From NCBI RefSeq assembly GCF_020740795.1, contig NC_067294.1, positions 1,612,001-1,676,000 on the forward strand: a stretch of 64,000 bases of DNA, written 5' to 3'. Below the pieces are notes generated by a model. It searched no databases and was not told the DNA's origin. It saw only the letters and a program-made list of their open reading frames with translations. Positions 38,201 through 53,200 of the stretch are shown one piece after another (position 1 is the first letter of the stretch; the number at the start of each line of letters is the position of its first letter). Source of the DNA: Apus apus. Lineage: Eukaryota > Chordata > Aves > Apodiformes > Apodidae. Both the position numbers and the translations under genes were made by a program.

Positions 38201-41200
38201 CAGGGCTGCTTAACACCCAGGATCCTCTCCAACAGTTGCCACATACCTGCCCTTACCCTCCCTTGCAGATGCCACTAAGGGTCCCTGTGCCATCTCTGCT
38301 TCGGATTCTTGGGATGCAACAGCTGGGAAGAGGATGCTGGAACAAGCTGCCCGATAGGACAATTTAGCTCCAACCCAATGTTGTGGCTCCTTTTAGTTGA
38401 GACATGACCCGATTTGAAGGAACAAGCCCTCTCTCACAAGCAGGGCTGCAGGATAGCCACGAGATGTTAACATTCCAAGAAGTCTTTAGAAGAGATAAGG
38501 AAACACAGTAATAGGTAAGAAAGCACAGGGCCAGCTGCACTGCTGAGCTGGTTCCCTCAGGACCACGGATTCGTGTGTGCTTGCCTGGATGCAGCTGGCT
38601 TCCCAGGACAAGAAAGGGTCAATCATGATAAATAAGACTGATTTTAATGCTCAATTACTTGCTCATATGAACACTCAGCAGCTTTGAAATCCCTCTGCCA
38701 GACATTACCCTGCTCACGGATAACCCGGCATTGAGTTCGTAACCAGGGAGGGAAACTTGGAGAGGAAACAAAAGTTCCTTCAATTTCCAGGAGCTGTCCC
38801 AGCCGTGCCAGACAAGCTAGGAAGTGATGAGGTTCCTTTCTGCCAGAACAGCCACACTGTTTGCACCATGAACCTTCCCTTCCCTGCTGCCTCAAAACTT
38901 CACTTCTCCAGAGGTCCCAGTGCCACTGCCCCCCCCAGCTGCCTCTGGAGTGAGCACAGCCGTGGCAGATGTGCTTCCCAACAGCTGGCATGGTCCTCCA
39001 GCCAGCAGGGCTCCAGGTGCTGCTTTCCATTAGGGTATTTGGAAATAACATGTTCACATTTGACCTAGAACTCTCAGGATTTTTCCTTCCAGGCTGACAA
39101 CATGAACAGATTCTGCAGTGCAGCCATTCAGGAGAAAAACCACCAAGCCCAGCACGACAGCCCCAGTGACAGACTGTGCTACGGATGGATGCACTGATCT
39201 ACTTAGAGTCCAGCCACATGGTCACACCTGACTATGGCCAAGGTTTGCATCCCAACAGAAACCCCTTTGACTTCCATAGATCCCTCCCAAGTGTAGGGCA
39301 GGCATGTTGCCTGCACTGCCCAGGGAAGCTTGACATGCTAATGGTTTATTCCACCCACAAATGGAGTGTCCTCCTGGCTCGTTTCCCCACCTGTGCAGCT
39401 AAAATGTCTTAATGAAGCAAATTTGGTAAAACAGGATGATCTGCAGCTCCTTCCATCAGATTCATGGGCTCTCTGCATCCCCAACTCCTCCAAAACCAGA
39501 CAGGCCACATCAGTCTCAGGACATCCTATCAGACCACACAGTAATTCCCTCTTCTTGCCTTCTCCCACACATCTTCTCCCCATTCCAACTTTCCTACTGA
39601 ACTTTCTAGTCAAAGGACATTTACTGACCACAGCCTGAAAACAAAGCGAGTCTTGTTCCATATCTGGGTCACACAGAATGTCAGGGGTTCACGGAGAAAG
39701 GGCACAGGATGGAAGCAGCCCAGAGGGCACCAGAGGGCTGGAAGCCCTTCACTGCTGGGCTCCCTGCCCAGCTCCTGCCCTCCCTCAGCACACATGCCTG
39801 CCTGGAAGGGGCATCCTTAGGTTGAACAGAATTAACATCTCCACTAAAGACAAAGCAAACGAGCTCGTTATTTCAAATATATTTCAGGCTAAGACACTTA
39901 TTAAAAAAAAACTATTGCCTTGTGTTGATTTGCAAACAAAACCCCTCATCCCTGCCCTGGGATGTGCTTCCCTCACCAGCACAAGGTCACTCTGCTCCTG
40001 GAGCAGGGATTCTGCTCACACTGAGGAGGGAACGTCGGACACGCTTCCAGTGATGACTAACGGCTGGGCAGAGTCATCTGGATCCAACAGGTCTCTCAGG
40101 AAACAGGAGGGAGATCCAAGAGCCATGTCACTGAGCACTTGCTTTGGGCCAAACCAAAAATAGAGCTAATAAAGCACGACTGGAGCTGCTGTCCTTACTG
40201 TAGAAAAACCTACTCAGTTTTTCCTATCAAGGGAAAGGCTGGTCCCACGGGCTTCTCCAGGCGTGGCCGAGGTGTGTTTGCTCTTGGAGAGCCACCAAAC
40301 TGACCTAACACTCTGATCTCCTCCCCAGGAGGAGCCATCCTGTGCTGAGCAGCTCCTCACCATCACCAGCTCCAGCCTGTTTCTGTCTTGCCAAAGCCTG
40401 AGCATTTGTTTTTGCCTGACTGTGAGATATGAGAGCCTTGAAAATTTGCACTCCTGAAGAAAAAGTCCTGGAAAAAACATTTAAGTGCTCTTGCCTAGCA
40501 AAGCCCAGGTCACCTCACCCAGGAACCCTGCATCACTGCAAGGCTGCAGGCCATTTGCCATGGAGGACCCACTGCTCCCCTGGGCACACTGAGAGGTCTC
40601 ACAGTTGAAAATATCCACCCTGGGAGGTGCAGTTGGGCAAATCCAACTCAAAGAGAGAAGACTCAAGGGTCCTATCTCAGCCAGCAGAGGCCAATTGACA
40701 CCCGTGGCTAAAACGAGGTGTAGAAGTGGGAATTCAGGCCATAAACTCAGAGGACAAACCCTTGTATGTGAGAATAAATTGCTGCCACACTGCAGGTGGG
40801 AGTCACTGTCAGCAAAACTCTCTTGCAGCTCCAGATAAAGTTGTTCTACTGCCAAATGAGCTCAGCAGCTGCACCCCAAAACCTTGTGTCACTACAGGAT
40901 GATTTCATAGAATCACGGAATGGTTTGGATTGGAAAGGACCTTAAAGATCATCCAGTCCCAACCCCCTGCATGGGCAGGGACACCTCCCACCAGACCAGG
41001 TTGCTCCAAGCCCCATCCAACCTGCCCTTCAACACTGCCAGGGATGGGGCTTGAGTAACTTCCTTGGGCAATCTGGGCCAGGGTCTCACCACTCTCACAC
41101 TGAAGAATTTCTTCCTCATGTCTCACCTACATCTCCCCTCCTCCAGTTTTAATCCACTACCCTTTGTCCTCTCACTCCCTGCCCTTGTCCCAAGTCCCTT

Positions 41201-44200
41201 CCCAGCTTTCCTGGAGCCCCTTCAGGCACTGGAAGGTGCTCTGAGGTCTCCCTGGAGCCTTCTCCAGGCATTTCCACCTCTTCCAAGGAGATCTCCACCA
41301 GCCTGCAGACAGCCAGGAAGGGGACCCTTGTCCTGCCCAGGGGACATCCCCTGTCTGGGATAGGAGACCACCCTGTCTCCCTAAAACTGCTCCAAATGGA
41401 AAGGACAACAACAGTCCTGACAGGCTATGGGAGATTCTACCCCTGCGAAGGGTTCTTCTTGTCCTCCTCTTTTTCTTTCTCTGCTAATGCTGAAGCCACC
41501 ACACGTTCCTACAGCACAGGGTGCTGCTTTGGCTGGGCAGCTCAGCCACCACTGCCTGAGGCACCAGGAGGAACCAGGGGGGCTTTGCTCCCTCCCCGCT
41601 GCCCAGGCCTCCAGGCAGAAGCTACATGTTTTCCAAAAAGAAGCATAAACAGCAAATGATGGCTCTTGATAGCAGGAAATGCCTTTTTAATCTGAAGTGG
41701 AATATTGCATAAACTTATTTTAATCTATTACAGATAATATTAGTGATTTATGAGCCTTATAAGGAGCACTCAGTTTGGCTGGATGATTTGTGATTTGTGT
41801 TAGGAACCTTGAGCTACAGAACTCATTCCAAGAGAAAGCAAAAAAACCCAACAACCCAAACCTTCATTTTGCCTTGAAATACTCTAAACTAGTGTATTTG
41901 GCAGGACCTCCTAATGTATAATCATCAAACAGATGTTTATGAAAATGACAGGTGTTAATGCAGTGGGAGGCATCACTCAAAGGAGATGGTGATCCCTGGG
42001 CTACTCTTGCTTGAGTCAATGAAAGCTCCATTGGCTTGAAGGATCTGACCCAGCTCACAGGCTGCACAAGCTCTGCAAGGTGCCAGCAAGAATCCAGGCT
42101 CAGATAAATGAACTGGACCCACTTACTGTAGCAGTGATTTTTAAAAAATAGTTGTCTCACTGTTTTTAAAAACACAAAAAATTACATGGACTATGAGGAT
42201 GCACCAAGAGCCACCTTCTGCAGGAGAGCCAAGCAAAGCTGATAGGAAAGGGGCACCTCAGACATGAGGGGAGGACCTACCTGTTCACAGAGAGCAGCAG
42301 CTGGTCCACGCATGCTTTGATCTTGTTCTGTGCTTCTAGGTGTGTCATGTTCTCTGTGCTCTCCCCATTAATTGCCAGAATAACATCTCCTGGGCACAGG
42401 TTTGCCATGGCTGCTTTACTGCCAGGGTTAATCTAGGTGGGAAAAAACAAAAGGGTTACTGAAAAGAATGCTTGGTTTTCAAAAAGCCTGTTTTCTTGGA
42501 ATAAGCGGCAGATAAAGGGAATAGTTATTTCTGAAGATGACGTGTGTTTTGCCTACACCAAGGGCATCTACCAGGGGTTGGATGTCAGGGCCAGGGCTCT
42601 GGGTCAGCCCCAGCTCCCCGAGGGCCATATCCCACAACAATGCTGTCATAAATCAAGAGATTTGTCAACCCTGTCAGTGTGTGCCCAAGTGCCCTCTCCA
42701 GATCTCTTGCTTAAAATAACACAACACTCTCTTTCAGGAGAGCTGCTTTAGAATCCTTGGCCTTAGATCCTGCTGTGAGAGTCAGTCCCTGAAAACCATG
42801 CAACCCCTCCTTTGGCTACTTAGGGGGTTAGAAGATGAGCACAGTCACCCTCACAGCTCCCTGCAGGGAGGTTCTGTGGGACATCACTTTTTCCTGACCA
42901 TCAGTCTAATGACTTGTCTCTTTTGGGCCCTGCACAGAATAACACACAGCTCATTAAACTCCACAGTTCTTTCCTTCTGGTTTTGTACTGATGCCAGAAT
43001 CTTCTAAAACTCATAACTTCTTTCCTGAGGAGCTAATGACAGGCCCAGGTACCGTTTCTGGTCGGACACCAGGCCAGTCCCACAGCCCACAAAAGAGTTC
43101 CTTGAGAATTTACCACTTCATTTACATCAGCCCAAATGTGTTTTTAATTTTTGCAATAATAGAAAAAGATGCAAGGCACAGGCAGAAGAGGTAAACGTGT
43201 CTGTTTAACCTCTTAATAGCTATATGCTTGCCCTCTAATTTCCTCTTCAGTCCTTCAGAGCATCTGCTAACTCTCCACTAACCACCCGTAGGGTTTATCC
43301 AGTGAGAAGGCACAGGTCTGACTGATGGTTGTTCAGACCTGGCTGTGTGTAGGGTGTGATGGTGCTTCGACTGGGGTTGGTCCTGATTGACCCAGTGCAG
43401 CCCCAGTTTCAGGAGATGGATCTCTGCTTCATCACACCCTGCTCCAAAGATCCAGGGAACTGGATGACTTCTCTGTCCTCCATCTCCTCACGGACATAGC
43501 ACTGGGACAACCACACACTAACAAGCCAGGCGTGGTTCTTCAGACAGCTTGAGACCAAGAGCCCAGCCATCTGCTCCTTGGGGCCCACAAACCCCCCTGG
43601 CCACCACTAACCAGTCCCTGGGGAAGGGAGGCACCCTCACCTCCCTGCTTTCATCTCCAGCTGTTTTTTCCCAGTTCTGTTTCCACAGGGAACCTGAAGA
43701 GGGTTGAGACTTCACACCAGAGCCCCTCAGGGATCACACCAGGGCTGCTCACAGGATGGCAAAACAGCCAGGGAGAGGCAGGCAGCACCCACCTGACACA
43801 GACCCACTGACTACAGCCAAACATGAACCTGAAGGTGTTTGAGGAGCTGCTAACCACTTTTTGCACTTAAGCTGAACTGGCAGCCTGAATTAAGCCTTTT
43901 GTTGCATTGTCAGAGTAAATCAGCTTTTGCCATTTGCTCTTCAATAGTTTCAGCCGGGTTATTTTGCTCTAAAAATCCTGCCTGGCCTCCTTCTCCCCTG
44001 TGACTCAGCTCAGGGCAAACAACAGGAGGGATTTCTGAGCCCAGCACACATTAGCTGGGAAGCCCTGACACGGAACACTTCAACCCATATAGGTTTATTT
44101 TTCCCCTGGCATGCACTTGCCCTGTTGTTTTTATGAACCCACATAAGAAGAGACGGCAGACTCCTTCTACTGCCACAGAAGCTGCCAGACCCACCAGAAA

Positions 44201-47200
44201 GTCAACCAGAAGCTCGACCAGCACCTCCAAGGAACATCTCCATGTGCTCGCCTGCATTACTCGCCCTGCAGCCCTGGCTGCCAGCAGGACTTTGGACTAA
44301 CAGACCTTCAGTCTGACCCAGGACAGCTGTATTTTGTTCTTGTCAATTTAATGTTGTCGAGATGCCTGATGGATTTTTCTCCCTGCACTGATCTTAACCA
44401 GACTGTAGCTTCCTTGGAGAATAATCTGTTCACAAGCGGGGCTCTTAGCTGTTTCCTATTTTTAGATTCTGGTTTATTTCACATTATTTTGGCAGTATCT
44501 TCATATTAGCATTTCACACTAGCTGTGGAGATGACTGACCCAGGGCTTGAAAAGGAGCTGCACTCCAAGAACTCAGTAGTTTGAGATACAGCGTCAGTGA
44601 GGCAGCAGCCTGGGAATCAGAACTGTGGTGTCTGTTGGGCCCAAAGTTTGTACTTTAGTGAATAACATTCAAAATACTTCAAACCATTTCTCCTAACTCC
44701 CAGCTGTGCAAAGCCATGAACACAAGAAGTGCCACATACCAGCCTGGAGATGGGTCAGGGCTGTGCTTGAGTCCTTGTGCAAGGGTCCTACCTGCTTCAT
44801 CCCACACAGGTCCATGCAGGCAGCCTACTGCAAAGCCAGGCTCCCCAGAAGGACAAGGAAGCAATTGGAAAGAGTCATTTTTGTAACAGAGTCTATGCTT
44901 GGAGAGAAGCACCCCAGGAAGATGACCCTCCATGGTCACAGGGGAACCAACAAACAAACAGAAGAGACAGGAGCAGGAGGGAACTGGGTGTCTCCTTCAG
45001 GCACTTGTTAAAATTAAGCTTGAGTGAACACAGCGCAAGACAAGATGGATGGATTCATAACTGGGGGTGGTGTGAGGGGTCTCCCTGGCACCAGGACGGG
45101 TTGTCTCTCCCCACCACATGCTGCCTGTCCACGGGCAACACTGAGGTCCCCAGGGCACAGCCCCAGCTCTAACACTGGGGCTGAACACAGGGCTCGACTC
45201 CCAGGCAGGTGCTGTGCCTCGTCTTGCCCACGCTGGGTGCCTGCCAGGAGCTGGGCTGTTTGTCTGCTTTCTCCTCCAGCCAAGAGCTCCAGCGGGACAA
45301 TCACACACCAGGATGAAACCAGCCCCATCCCTCCCACCCTGCCAACCCCCAGGGCCCTGTGCGGGTCCTGGTATTCCAGGGCTGGAGCAAAGGGCTGGTG
45401 GAGAATCTCAGGGGTGGACAGGGTGGCCCAAACCCTGGCACCACCAACAGCTCACGGGACCTCCCTCCCTGCAAGGCTCCAGGGAGCTCATCTGGTGTTG
45501 TGGGGTGACAACAACCTCAAGGCATGCCAGGAGCAGCCAAGGGCACTGAGAGCCAAACCCACAGCAATCACCGCAGGCTTAAAGAAACACAAATATTTTC
45601 ATTACAAACCCCCTGAAGGTTTTCAACTAGACAAGAGTCCTGCCTCATTTGGAAGCTCCGGGCTCCCAAAGCCACAGCTTCACACAGCATCAGCCCAGCC
45701 CTGAGGTGAGCTCCAGGCCACCAGTCACCTTACGCTGCTGGTCATTGTTCCCCTCCACCTGAAGACATTTTCCCAGCAACACAAAGCCAAAGCCAACTGA
45801 TGGACACACAGGGTGAAGTTGCACAAGACAGCTTAGTCAACTCCCCAGTATACCCACGAGTGGGGAGAGGACCTTCTCTCTGCACTGATCCCCTCCTGGG
45901 TGCCATCCAACCTCTTCTAGCCCTGGTGCTCCACAGGTTTTCAAGGACAGCCTTGGGATGCAATCCAGCAGAGCTGAACCATTCCCTGAGAGCAAATCAA
46001 AGCAACTCAGAATAACGAGTGCTGGACCCATGACTAGGGACCAGGGGAGGGATGGAGGTGGCTGGTGGCGAGTTCCTTGTGAGATGATTCAGGAGGTCCC
46101 ACATAGTGCTGTACGTGGAATACCCACCACCCATCGCTTCCTCATGGCTCCATCCTCAGCAGGAAGGAGCTGTAAGAGGATAACAATACGTGCAGGACCT
46201 GTCAGGGTGCTGGGAGCTCACTGGCACTCATGTTTCCACAGCTCCTTTTCTGCCCAGAGAAGCATTTGTGTGTGCTCTGCACGCACGGCACGGCGGCTGC
46301 TCCGGGAAGGCAGCGTAAACACACGGCCTTTTTACTGCTCAACCAAAACTAAATAAAGCCAGGAGAGAACAATGTTCTGCATTTAACCCCTCCATAAAAA
46401 TAAGCAGCTGCCTCTGTTTCTCTCAAAAAACTGCAGATGCACAAGAACACTTAAAAACAGAAAACAGGGAAAGAAACAAAGAGCCTGCCCAGCTGACAAT
46501 GTTGTGACAGCAGGGCACGGGGGGGCAGAACGTGTGCCCCTGGGAAGGAGATGCAGGGTCCCAAAAGCCCCAAGAGCAGCCTCCCCCTGCCTGATGCCTC
46601 CTGCAGGGATTCACTCTGGCAGGGAGTCAGAATGTGTTCTGCTTTTTTTCCTCCGTTTCTAAAAAGCATATTCGTGTCCCCAGTCCCCTCAGGACCAGTC
46701 TTACTTGTGATGCCTTTGTACATCCTCCGCATAGCCCTGGGCTTCAAAAAATACTTATGAGGTCCAACACTGGTGCCTGTCTCACTCCTTTTATATTATT
46801 CCAGCAGGAAAAGGTGAATTTTGAAAAGCAAGGCACCAGTAACCAGCCTGCTCTCACTGCTCTCTGCCTCCTCCCAGCCCCACGGGCACCATCCTGGTGC
46901 TGAGGATCCCGATAGGAAAGGCAGCCACGGGCTGCAGCAGAGCCTCCTTTTGCCAGGTCATCTGCACAATCACAAACAAATTAATTTTTTTTTAAATAAG
47001 GCTTTCCAATTATTTTCGCCACTGCCTTTCCCAAGGTTCCCACCCAGCCCCCTCCTCTCCTCCAAGAGGACCAGCCTCCAGCAGCCCCTGCCTGGCCAAG
47101 CGGATACTCGGATGCTATGGAGCAGGTTGGGAACCCCCGAAGCAGCAGCTGTTATCTTATCTGGCCACTGGAGCCTTGGGAGGATTTACTGAGTGCTAGC

Positions 47201-50200
47201 ATCTGACATTGGGCCAATAAAACAAAGCACATTAAGGCAACTAAGCCAGTTGGTGTTGGAAGCTGTGCAATCTCATTTAATAAGCAAGATTATTTGCACC
47301 AAGAGGAGTTTACTCTTGCAGCACACAGAGAATTACACTTTCCCCCCTGGAGATCACGCAGAGATGAGTGCCAGGGCTGTGAGACCAGCCAGGCTGTGAG
47401 ACCAGCCAGGGCACATCTCAGGGGGCAAAGTTCCTTGTGTCTCACTGGGTGTGTCCCACTGCCCAGGCAGGGACGGCCCTGCACCCCACAGGGACAGCTC
47501 AGCTCTGCTCAAGCCATCTCTAGAGCTGGGTCAACACCACGAGCTGAGAAAATCCACACTTTAGCAAAAGGTTAATCTGTTATATTAATTTAGCCCTTTT
47601 CTTTTTCAACTCCTTTTCCCAGAAATCCACGTCAGGACCTGAGGACCAGGGACATGGCTCCTCCTCGCTGCCTGCACAGCTCTCAGCACAGCCATGGGAG
47701 AGAAGAACCAAGGATTTATTCTCCCAGGAGTTTTTACTCCACCTAACAAATGGTACCTAACCAGGCCAACCACACCTACATAATAAAGGCAGTTTTCTCT
47801 CAGCCAGACACTCTTCACTTAAAAAAACCCCAACACTACTGTAACAAAATGCAACACATGCCATCAATTAATTATAGAATCATAGAATGGTTTGGGTTGG
47901 AAGGGACATTGAAGATCATCTAGATCCAATCCCCCTATGCTGGCAGGGACACCTCCCACCAGACCAGGTTGCTCAGAGACAGAATTTAGTGGGTTAAAAC
48001 ATCCAATCCCAGACATGCCTACAGAGACCACACCGCTCTTGTACATCAATAGGAGTTTGCTATGGGCAAGTCTGGGGACATTTTCTGTTCTACGAGTGTG
48101 ATCAAAAGGGCCTGATTAAAGCCTTGGAGAGACTTTCAAGATAACGTGACAAAATTCTCAGCTTTTAAACAAAGCCAGCCTGTTGCACTACCAGGAAGCA
48201 TGCTGCGAGGCAGCAGAGGATCTTACGGTACCAGTATCACTGGGAACAGGAAGAACCTGGAGCTGAATGACTAACTCATGGAGAAAAATTCCCCAAATCC
48301 TCCGAGCATTCTTTCCAGGGATTCTCTTCAGCTTGTCAAAGCATGGTGCTTTGAACTGACACACATCCCCCACCGATCCATTTGCTTTTTCTAAGGGCTT
48401 TTTTATAAAAGTCCAATGCTTTGAGACATCACCCAGGTATGCTGCACAGCCCAGGAACAGGAGCACTGTTTATGCAACATGAGTTCATTTAACTACTGCA
48501 GAAAACAAGATGAAACTTAAGAGCATAAAAGGGAAAGAACCAGAGTATCAGTGTTATAAAAGGCAAGACACTTGAAAATCCTTTTGAATCCAAGTGCTGA
48601 TGGATCCAGACCCAAATTTGGAATCAGCTTCACAGGGTAGATCCTAACACAGCTTAAAGGCTGAGGTCTCTGTACAAGACAAGGCTGAGAATCAGGGAAA
48701 CCAGGTATGAATTTTAGACTAATCAACCACACAATCTGAGGGCAAACCTTGAAGAGCAGATTGAGGAAGACACAGGTCATTCAGACACTCACATCTGGCC
48801 AAAAGCTCCTTGCCTTGCTCAGCCCCAGGGCACCCAGAAGTCCAGTAGCAGCAACTGGTTCATCTCCTTGAGTTTTCATGCTCAGCTCTCCTGTGCAGCC
48901 TCCCCTTTCCTGACATCCCCCAGCAGCAGCAGGGCTTCCTAAACTCCTGTTTGGAGGAATCTCCAGCTGCTCTGCAGAAGACTTGCAGAGCTGCTTGGAG
49001 CCCTCCCTTTCAAATCACCAACTCCTTGGCCAGGAAGGTGGGCTGATGCTTTCTCTGCTACTAGGAAAGCACTGACAGAACTACCTCTAAGCAGAAGAAA
49101 ACTCTCCAACCCCAGCAGTTCAAATTCTCCTGGTGAGCAGCCCTGCAGCTCCATCCTTGTTGACCCAGGCTAGGATCATCCTACCCACGGGGATTCCTGC
49201 CTTTGCAATGCAGCTTCCTTCTCCCTCTTTAAGTGCAAACACAAGGTATTTTTGCAGGGTTTAGTCTTCTGTACCAGAAGCTTTACACGTGCTACAGGCT
49301 TCTGGGGAGCATTTTGTGGCTCAGGGTGAACGACAGACTCTGTGCTGCAAAGCTCCCAGCTGAGCTTCTGCTCCACGGTGCCTGTTATTGAACAGTCCTG
49401 GATTTAACTGGCCCAGGCAGCTTCTCTTGTGGCTGTGCATTGCCTATATCTGATAATCAAGAATAATTACTGCAAGCAACATTCTTTATCTGGTATATTT
49501 TGCTTTCTGAAGCTTGGACTGCAAAACATCATTCGCACATAATCTGCTGGGTCCACACAACACATAAAACCACTTAAGGTTTAACGGGTGTGAACTGGAG
49601 TTGCTCTGGTCCACAAGAAAGATTGAGTGTGGTGTGGGCTTTGAGGCAGCTTTATGATGTTTGGAAAATTCATTGGCTGAGAGTCTCGCACAGCAAATTT
49701 TCTATTTTTTATTTAAACAGGCCTCTGTTCTCTATGGTGAGAAAGTGGGGCTTGTTTTCAGTCTCTCAGCTGCAAAAGCCACTTGAAGGCCACACCGTGC
49801 CTTGACATTTGTGCAATTGCTTCAAGTAACCCCATGAATCCTGGGTTTACTTGAAGTTTGTGTGCAAGTCCTGAAATAGAAAGCAAACACCAGCTTATCT
49901 TGCAGGGCTTGGGGCAGCGTGGTGTTAACAGCCATGTACAAACCCACAGCATTAACCAGCTCCATAGTTGGCTTTGGAACACAGCTGGCCCTGCTGCACA
50001 GACAACAAATCAAGCAGAGTATTTGCTGTGAACATGTTTGTTTTAGCTATTTTAACCACACTAGCAGATCTTGAGAGATCTAGTGTTTTCTTTCACACTC
50101 TAGCACCTGTGGTCACAGATGACTTAAAAAATAAAAACAGTTTCACTAAGTGTTTGGGTACCCAAGAACCATGAATCAATACAATTTGAGAGCTCAGAAA

Positions 50201-53200
50201 CCAAACAACAAGTTCAGTTAGAAATACTGTGTTTAAGAGGACTTGTGCCTTCTAGGATTTGCCATGTGACTCCTGCAGACTTATGATATGTGCTTTCCCC
50301 CTCAAGCTACAAAAATAACAATCATAAATTGCAACAGACTGTGCTAATTCCACACAATTCATAACAGTATATTTATACTAAAATTAAAGACTGATCTAGC
50401 TCCAGCAGGACAAGGAGTATCACACCTATGGTGCTATACAGCAATAAAATTTTAGGAAAAAAGTAATAATTCCACGTATTTCCCCTTGTACACTTCCTAC
50501 ACTAACAGGGCCATTTTAGGAAGCCTCCTTGCTGACTTTATTCTCTTTTATCCCTGTATCAAGTGGTATGCAACCACAGACTTTTCCTAAGCAACCCCAA
50601 ATTCTTGTCCCAACAGGCAATCTTTCAACCTTCTAGAATTAGAAAAATGACATCACTACAATTTAAAAGAAAAAAAAAAACAATCCTAGAAGGAGAAAAC
50701 CCCAACCAACCCCCCAAGCCTTCAGCCCCAACTCTAAATCCCCTGCTCACACTGAGCCCATTCTGCTTTGTTCAACCTGGCAGAGTCTTTTCAAGGGTGT
50801 GTTGGGTTTATTTTGCTAAACTCACCCCAAGGTCAAACCTTCCCTGAATGGACCTACATGAATCACTCTTTCCGCCTGCTTTCCCACTCTGATTATCAGT
50901 GTGCTCGATTACCGTAATTAGCACTAGGTTTTCATTCCAGCATACTCTACCATGACTGTCTCCTGAACCAGCCACAAGCTTTTATTCTTCTCTTTCAGTT
51001 ATTAAATAAAGCCTCAGTGATAGAATAACTTCAGCAGCAAATATATTTGTTACATACTTTGGTTACTTCTTCTCTGCAGCTCAGATTAACTGTTAAATAC
51101 CAGGACAGCCTCATGCTGCCCCCGAGCTCCCTCACTCCAGACTCCACAACAAGCAACCACTGGGAGAACGATGAGAACCAACGAGAATGAAATGCAAAAC
51201 TATTTCCTTCCACTTAAAAAAAAATAATCATCCCACTTGAACTGTTGTAACAAACATTAATAAGCAACGCACTGAGAAGCAGCTAGTGCTGCTTGGTTCT
51301 GGGCAGGCAATAAAGCCAGCACAGCTCAGCAGGAATCAGCTGGGGTCCTAGCTTCAGGATGTATCAAGGTGATTTGGGAGCTCTGAACAGAAAGTGCATC
51401 ATTTAAATTTAATTAACAAACACATACAAGTTACACATAAAAGCAGGGGAGAAAAAAAACGTATGGGAAGAAAAAAGCCCCATTTTCTCTGCTGGCATCT
51501 CTGGGTCTCGCCTTGGCCAAGACACGGGGAGTTCCTGGGGAGACCAAACCCAGAGCCCAGCACGCCCAGGTCTGTGGAGCCCTTCATGCCCTGCCAGTCC
51601 CAACCCACAGCACACAAGCAGCAGCCTCATAGGCCACCCCAGAAACTCTCACTCCAAGTAGGTACTTTGCATTCAAGTGGGATCACAGCAACACACTTGG
51701 GCATTTGCTGGCTGCCCAGACTGAGTCAACGAGATTTTTACTGGAATCCCTCCCTCAGCAGAATTCCTTCTCCAGTATCCTACTCTTTAACAGGACACAT
51801 TTTTGCTCAAATACGAAAGCTACTTAAGTTTAAAAGTCAACCTGAACTCAAACAATACCTGGGTAATGGATTGCAGGCCAATTATTTCTCACCCTTCTTG
51901 TGTTACAGTTCCAAACCAACACTGAAAAAGGCATTTTTGCTGCTCTGCTCAAGACTAGTGGGTAACCTGGTGTAGAAGCCAGCAGATAAAGGAAAAACTG
52001 GATTAAAAGCCTTTTAAAAAACCACTGGAATCAGTCCATTTGTCAATTATCTGTTTAGCCAAGTAAATTATCTATGACTCTACAAGCAGCAAGTGCTGGG
52101 ATTAACACTGGCAGAGTTGGGTAGGTGACGACACCGACTGCTCCAGGAGCTGGACGAGCGAGTTCAAGTGATTAAATGCATTCAGCTCCTCTAGTTACAC
52201 TAATGACCGATTATCTTTTAATCCCAGGCAAGGGGTTGATCAACTGTCATCCCACACAGAGCCACAGCACTCACTGATGTGGTTACAAGCACAACACTGA
52301 GAGCTGCTGAGTCACTTGTTCCATTTCTGTTCCCAGCTGAGGTTGCCAGTCCAAGGCAATGTTGTCCCTGCTGCAAGGCCCCTTCCCCACCAAGGGCAAA
52401 CACTGTCCAGTTGTTAGCCTGCTCGACCACAGAAAAGCAGCTGTCAGCTTCCAGAATCTTAATTAAGTCTTAAAAGCACTTTCTATCAAGTCATTAGTAT
52501 GGCCAACTCAAAGCAGATGTTCTGGGTCATTTCACTACCCCTATAAATAAATAAAACCAGGAGGAGGAACCATCAATTACACAGTGTACTACACCAGTGT
52601 TGGCTTCCTGTAAAAGCATGGGTATAAAGGAGCTGGGTTTCTTCCCCAGAGCACAGCCCTGGGCTACAATTCCCTTCCCAGCCCTGCTGCACTAACCAAG
52701 CAGCAGCATTGGCCCTGCATGCAGCAGCTACAGCCATTTTGGGGCTGCCCTGCCCCAGCCCAGCTCATCTGGGACCCCCAGAAAGTGCAAGAAGAAACAA
52801 GAAGGGAGAAAAAAAAAATTAAAAAATCCCTTCTGGATTTGCATTTCTCTCTCCTTATCTTTAATACTGAAGAACTTAACACTCCAACTCCAGCCCTCGC
52901 CTCTCTAGGGCCCTGCTCAGCATCAGCTGTTCCCAGTCACTCGGACAATCAGGTCTTCACCACTTGTCTCTTAAGATGGATCAAACCACAGAGGGAAGTC
53001 ACCTGCTTACAAGGAAAATAGATGATTCCTTGCTTTCATGAGCGTATTTGAAACAGCTGCAAGGGATGGGCTCAATACCATGAGCTGCACCTGCACAAAT
53101 GCTGGGACCTTGCAGGGGGCTAAAGGCTAAGGCAAGTCTTTTATTTCCCTCTAGCAGTGACACTGGGGCCTCAGGTCCCACAAATGCAACATGAAGGAGC

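Larger units (their letters stand above)
33570..42280 (-). other. PDLIM4 intron 2
   Basis: This 8.7-kb intron contains two CR1 fragments, an antisense one at 35021-35193 and a sense one at 40904-41270, and a short AT microsatellite at about 34007-34018. No other features were recognised. Confidence 0.82.
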
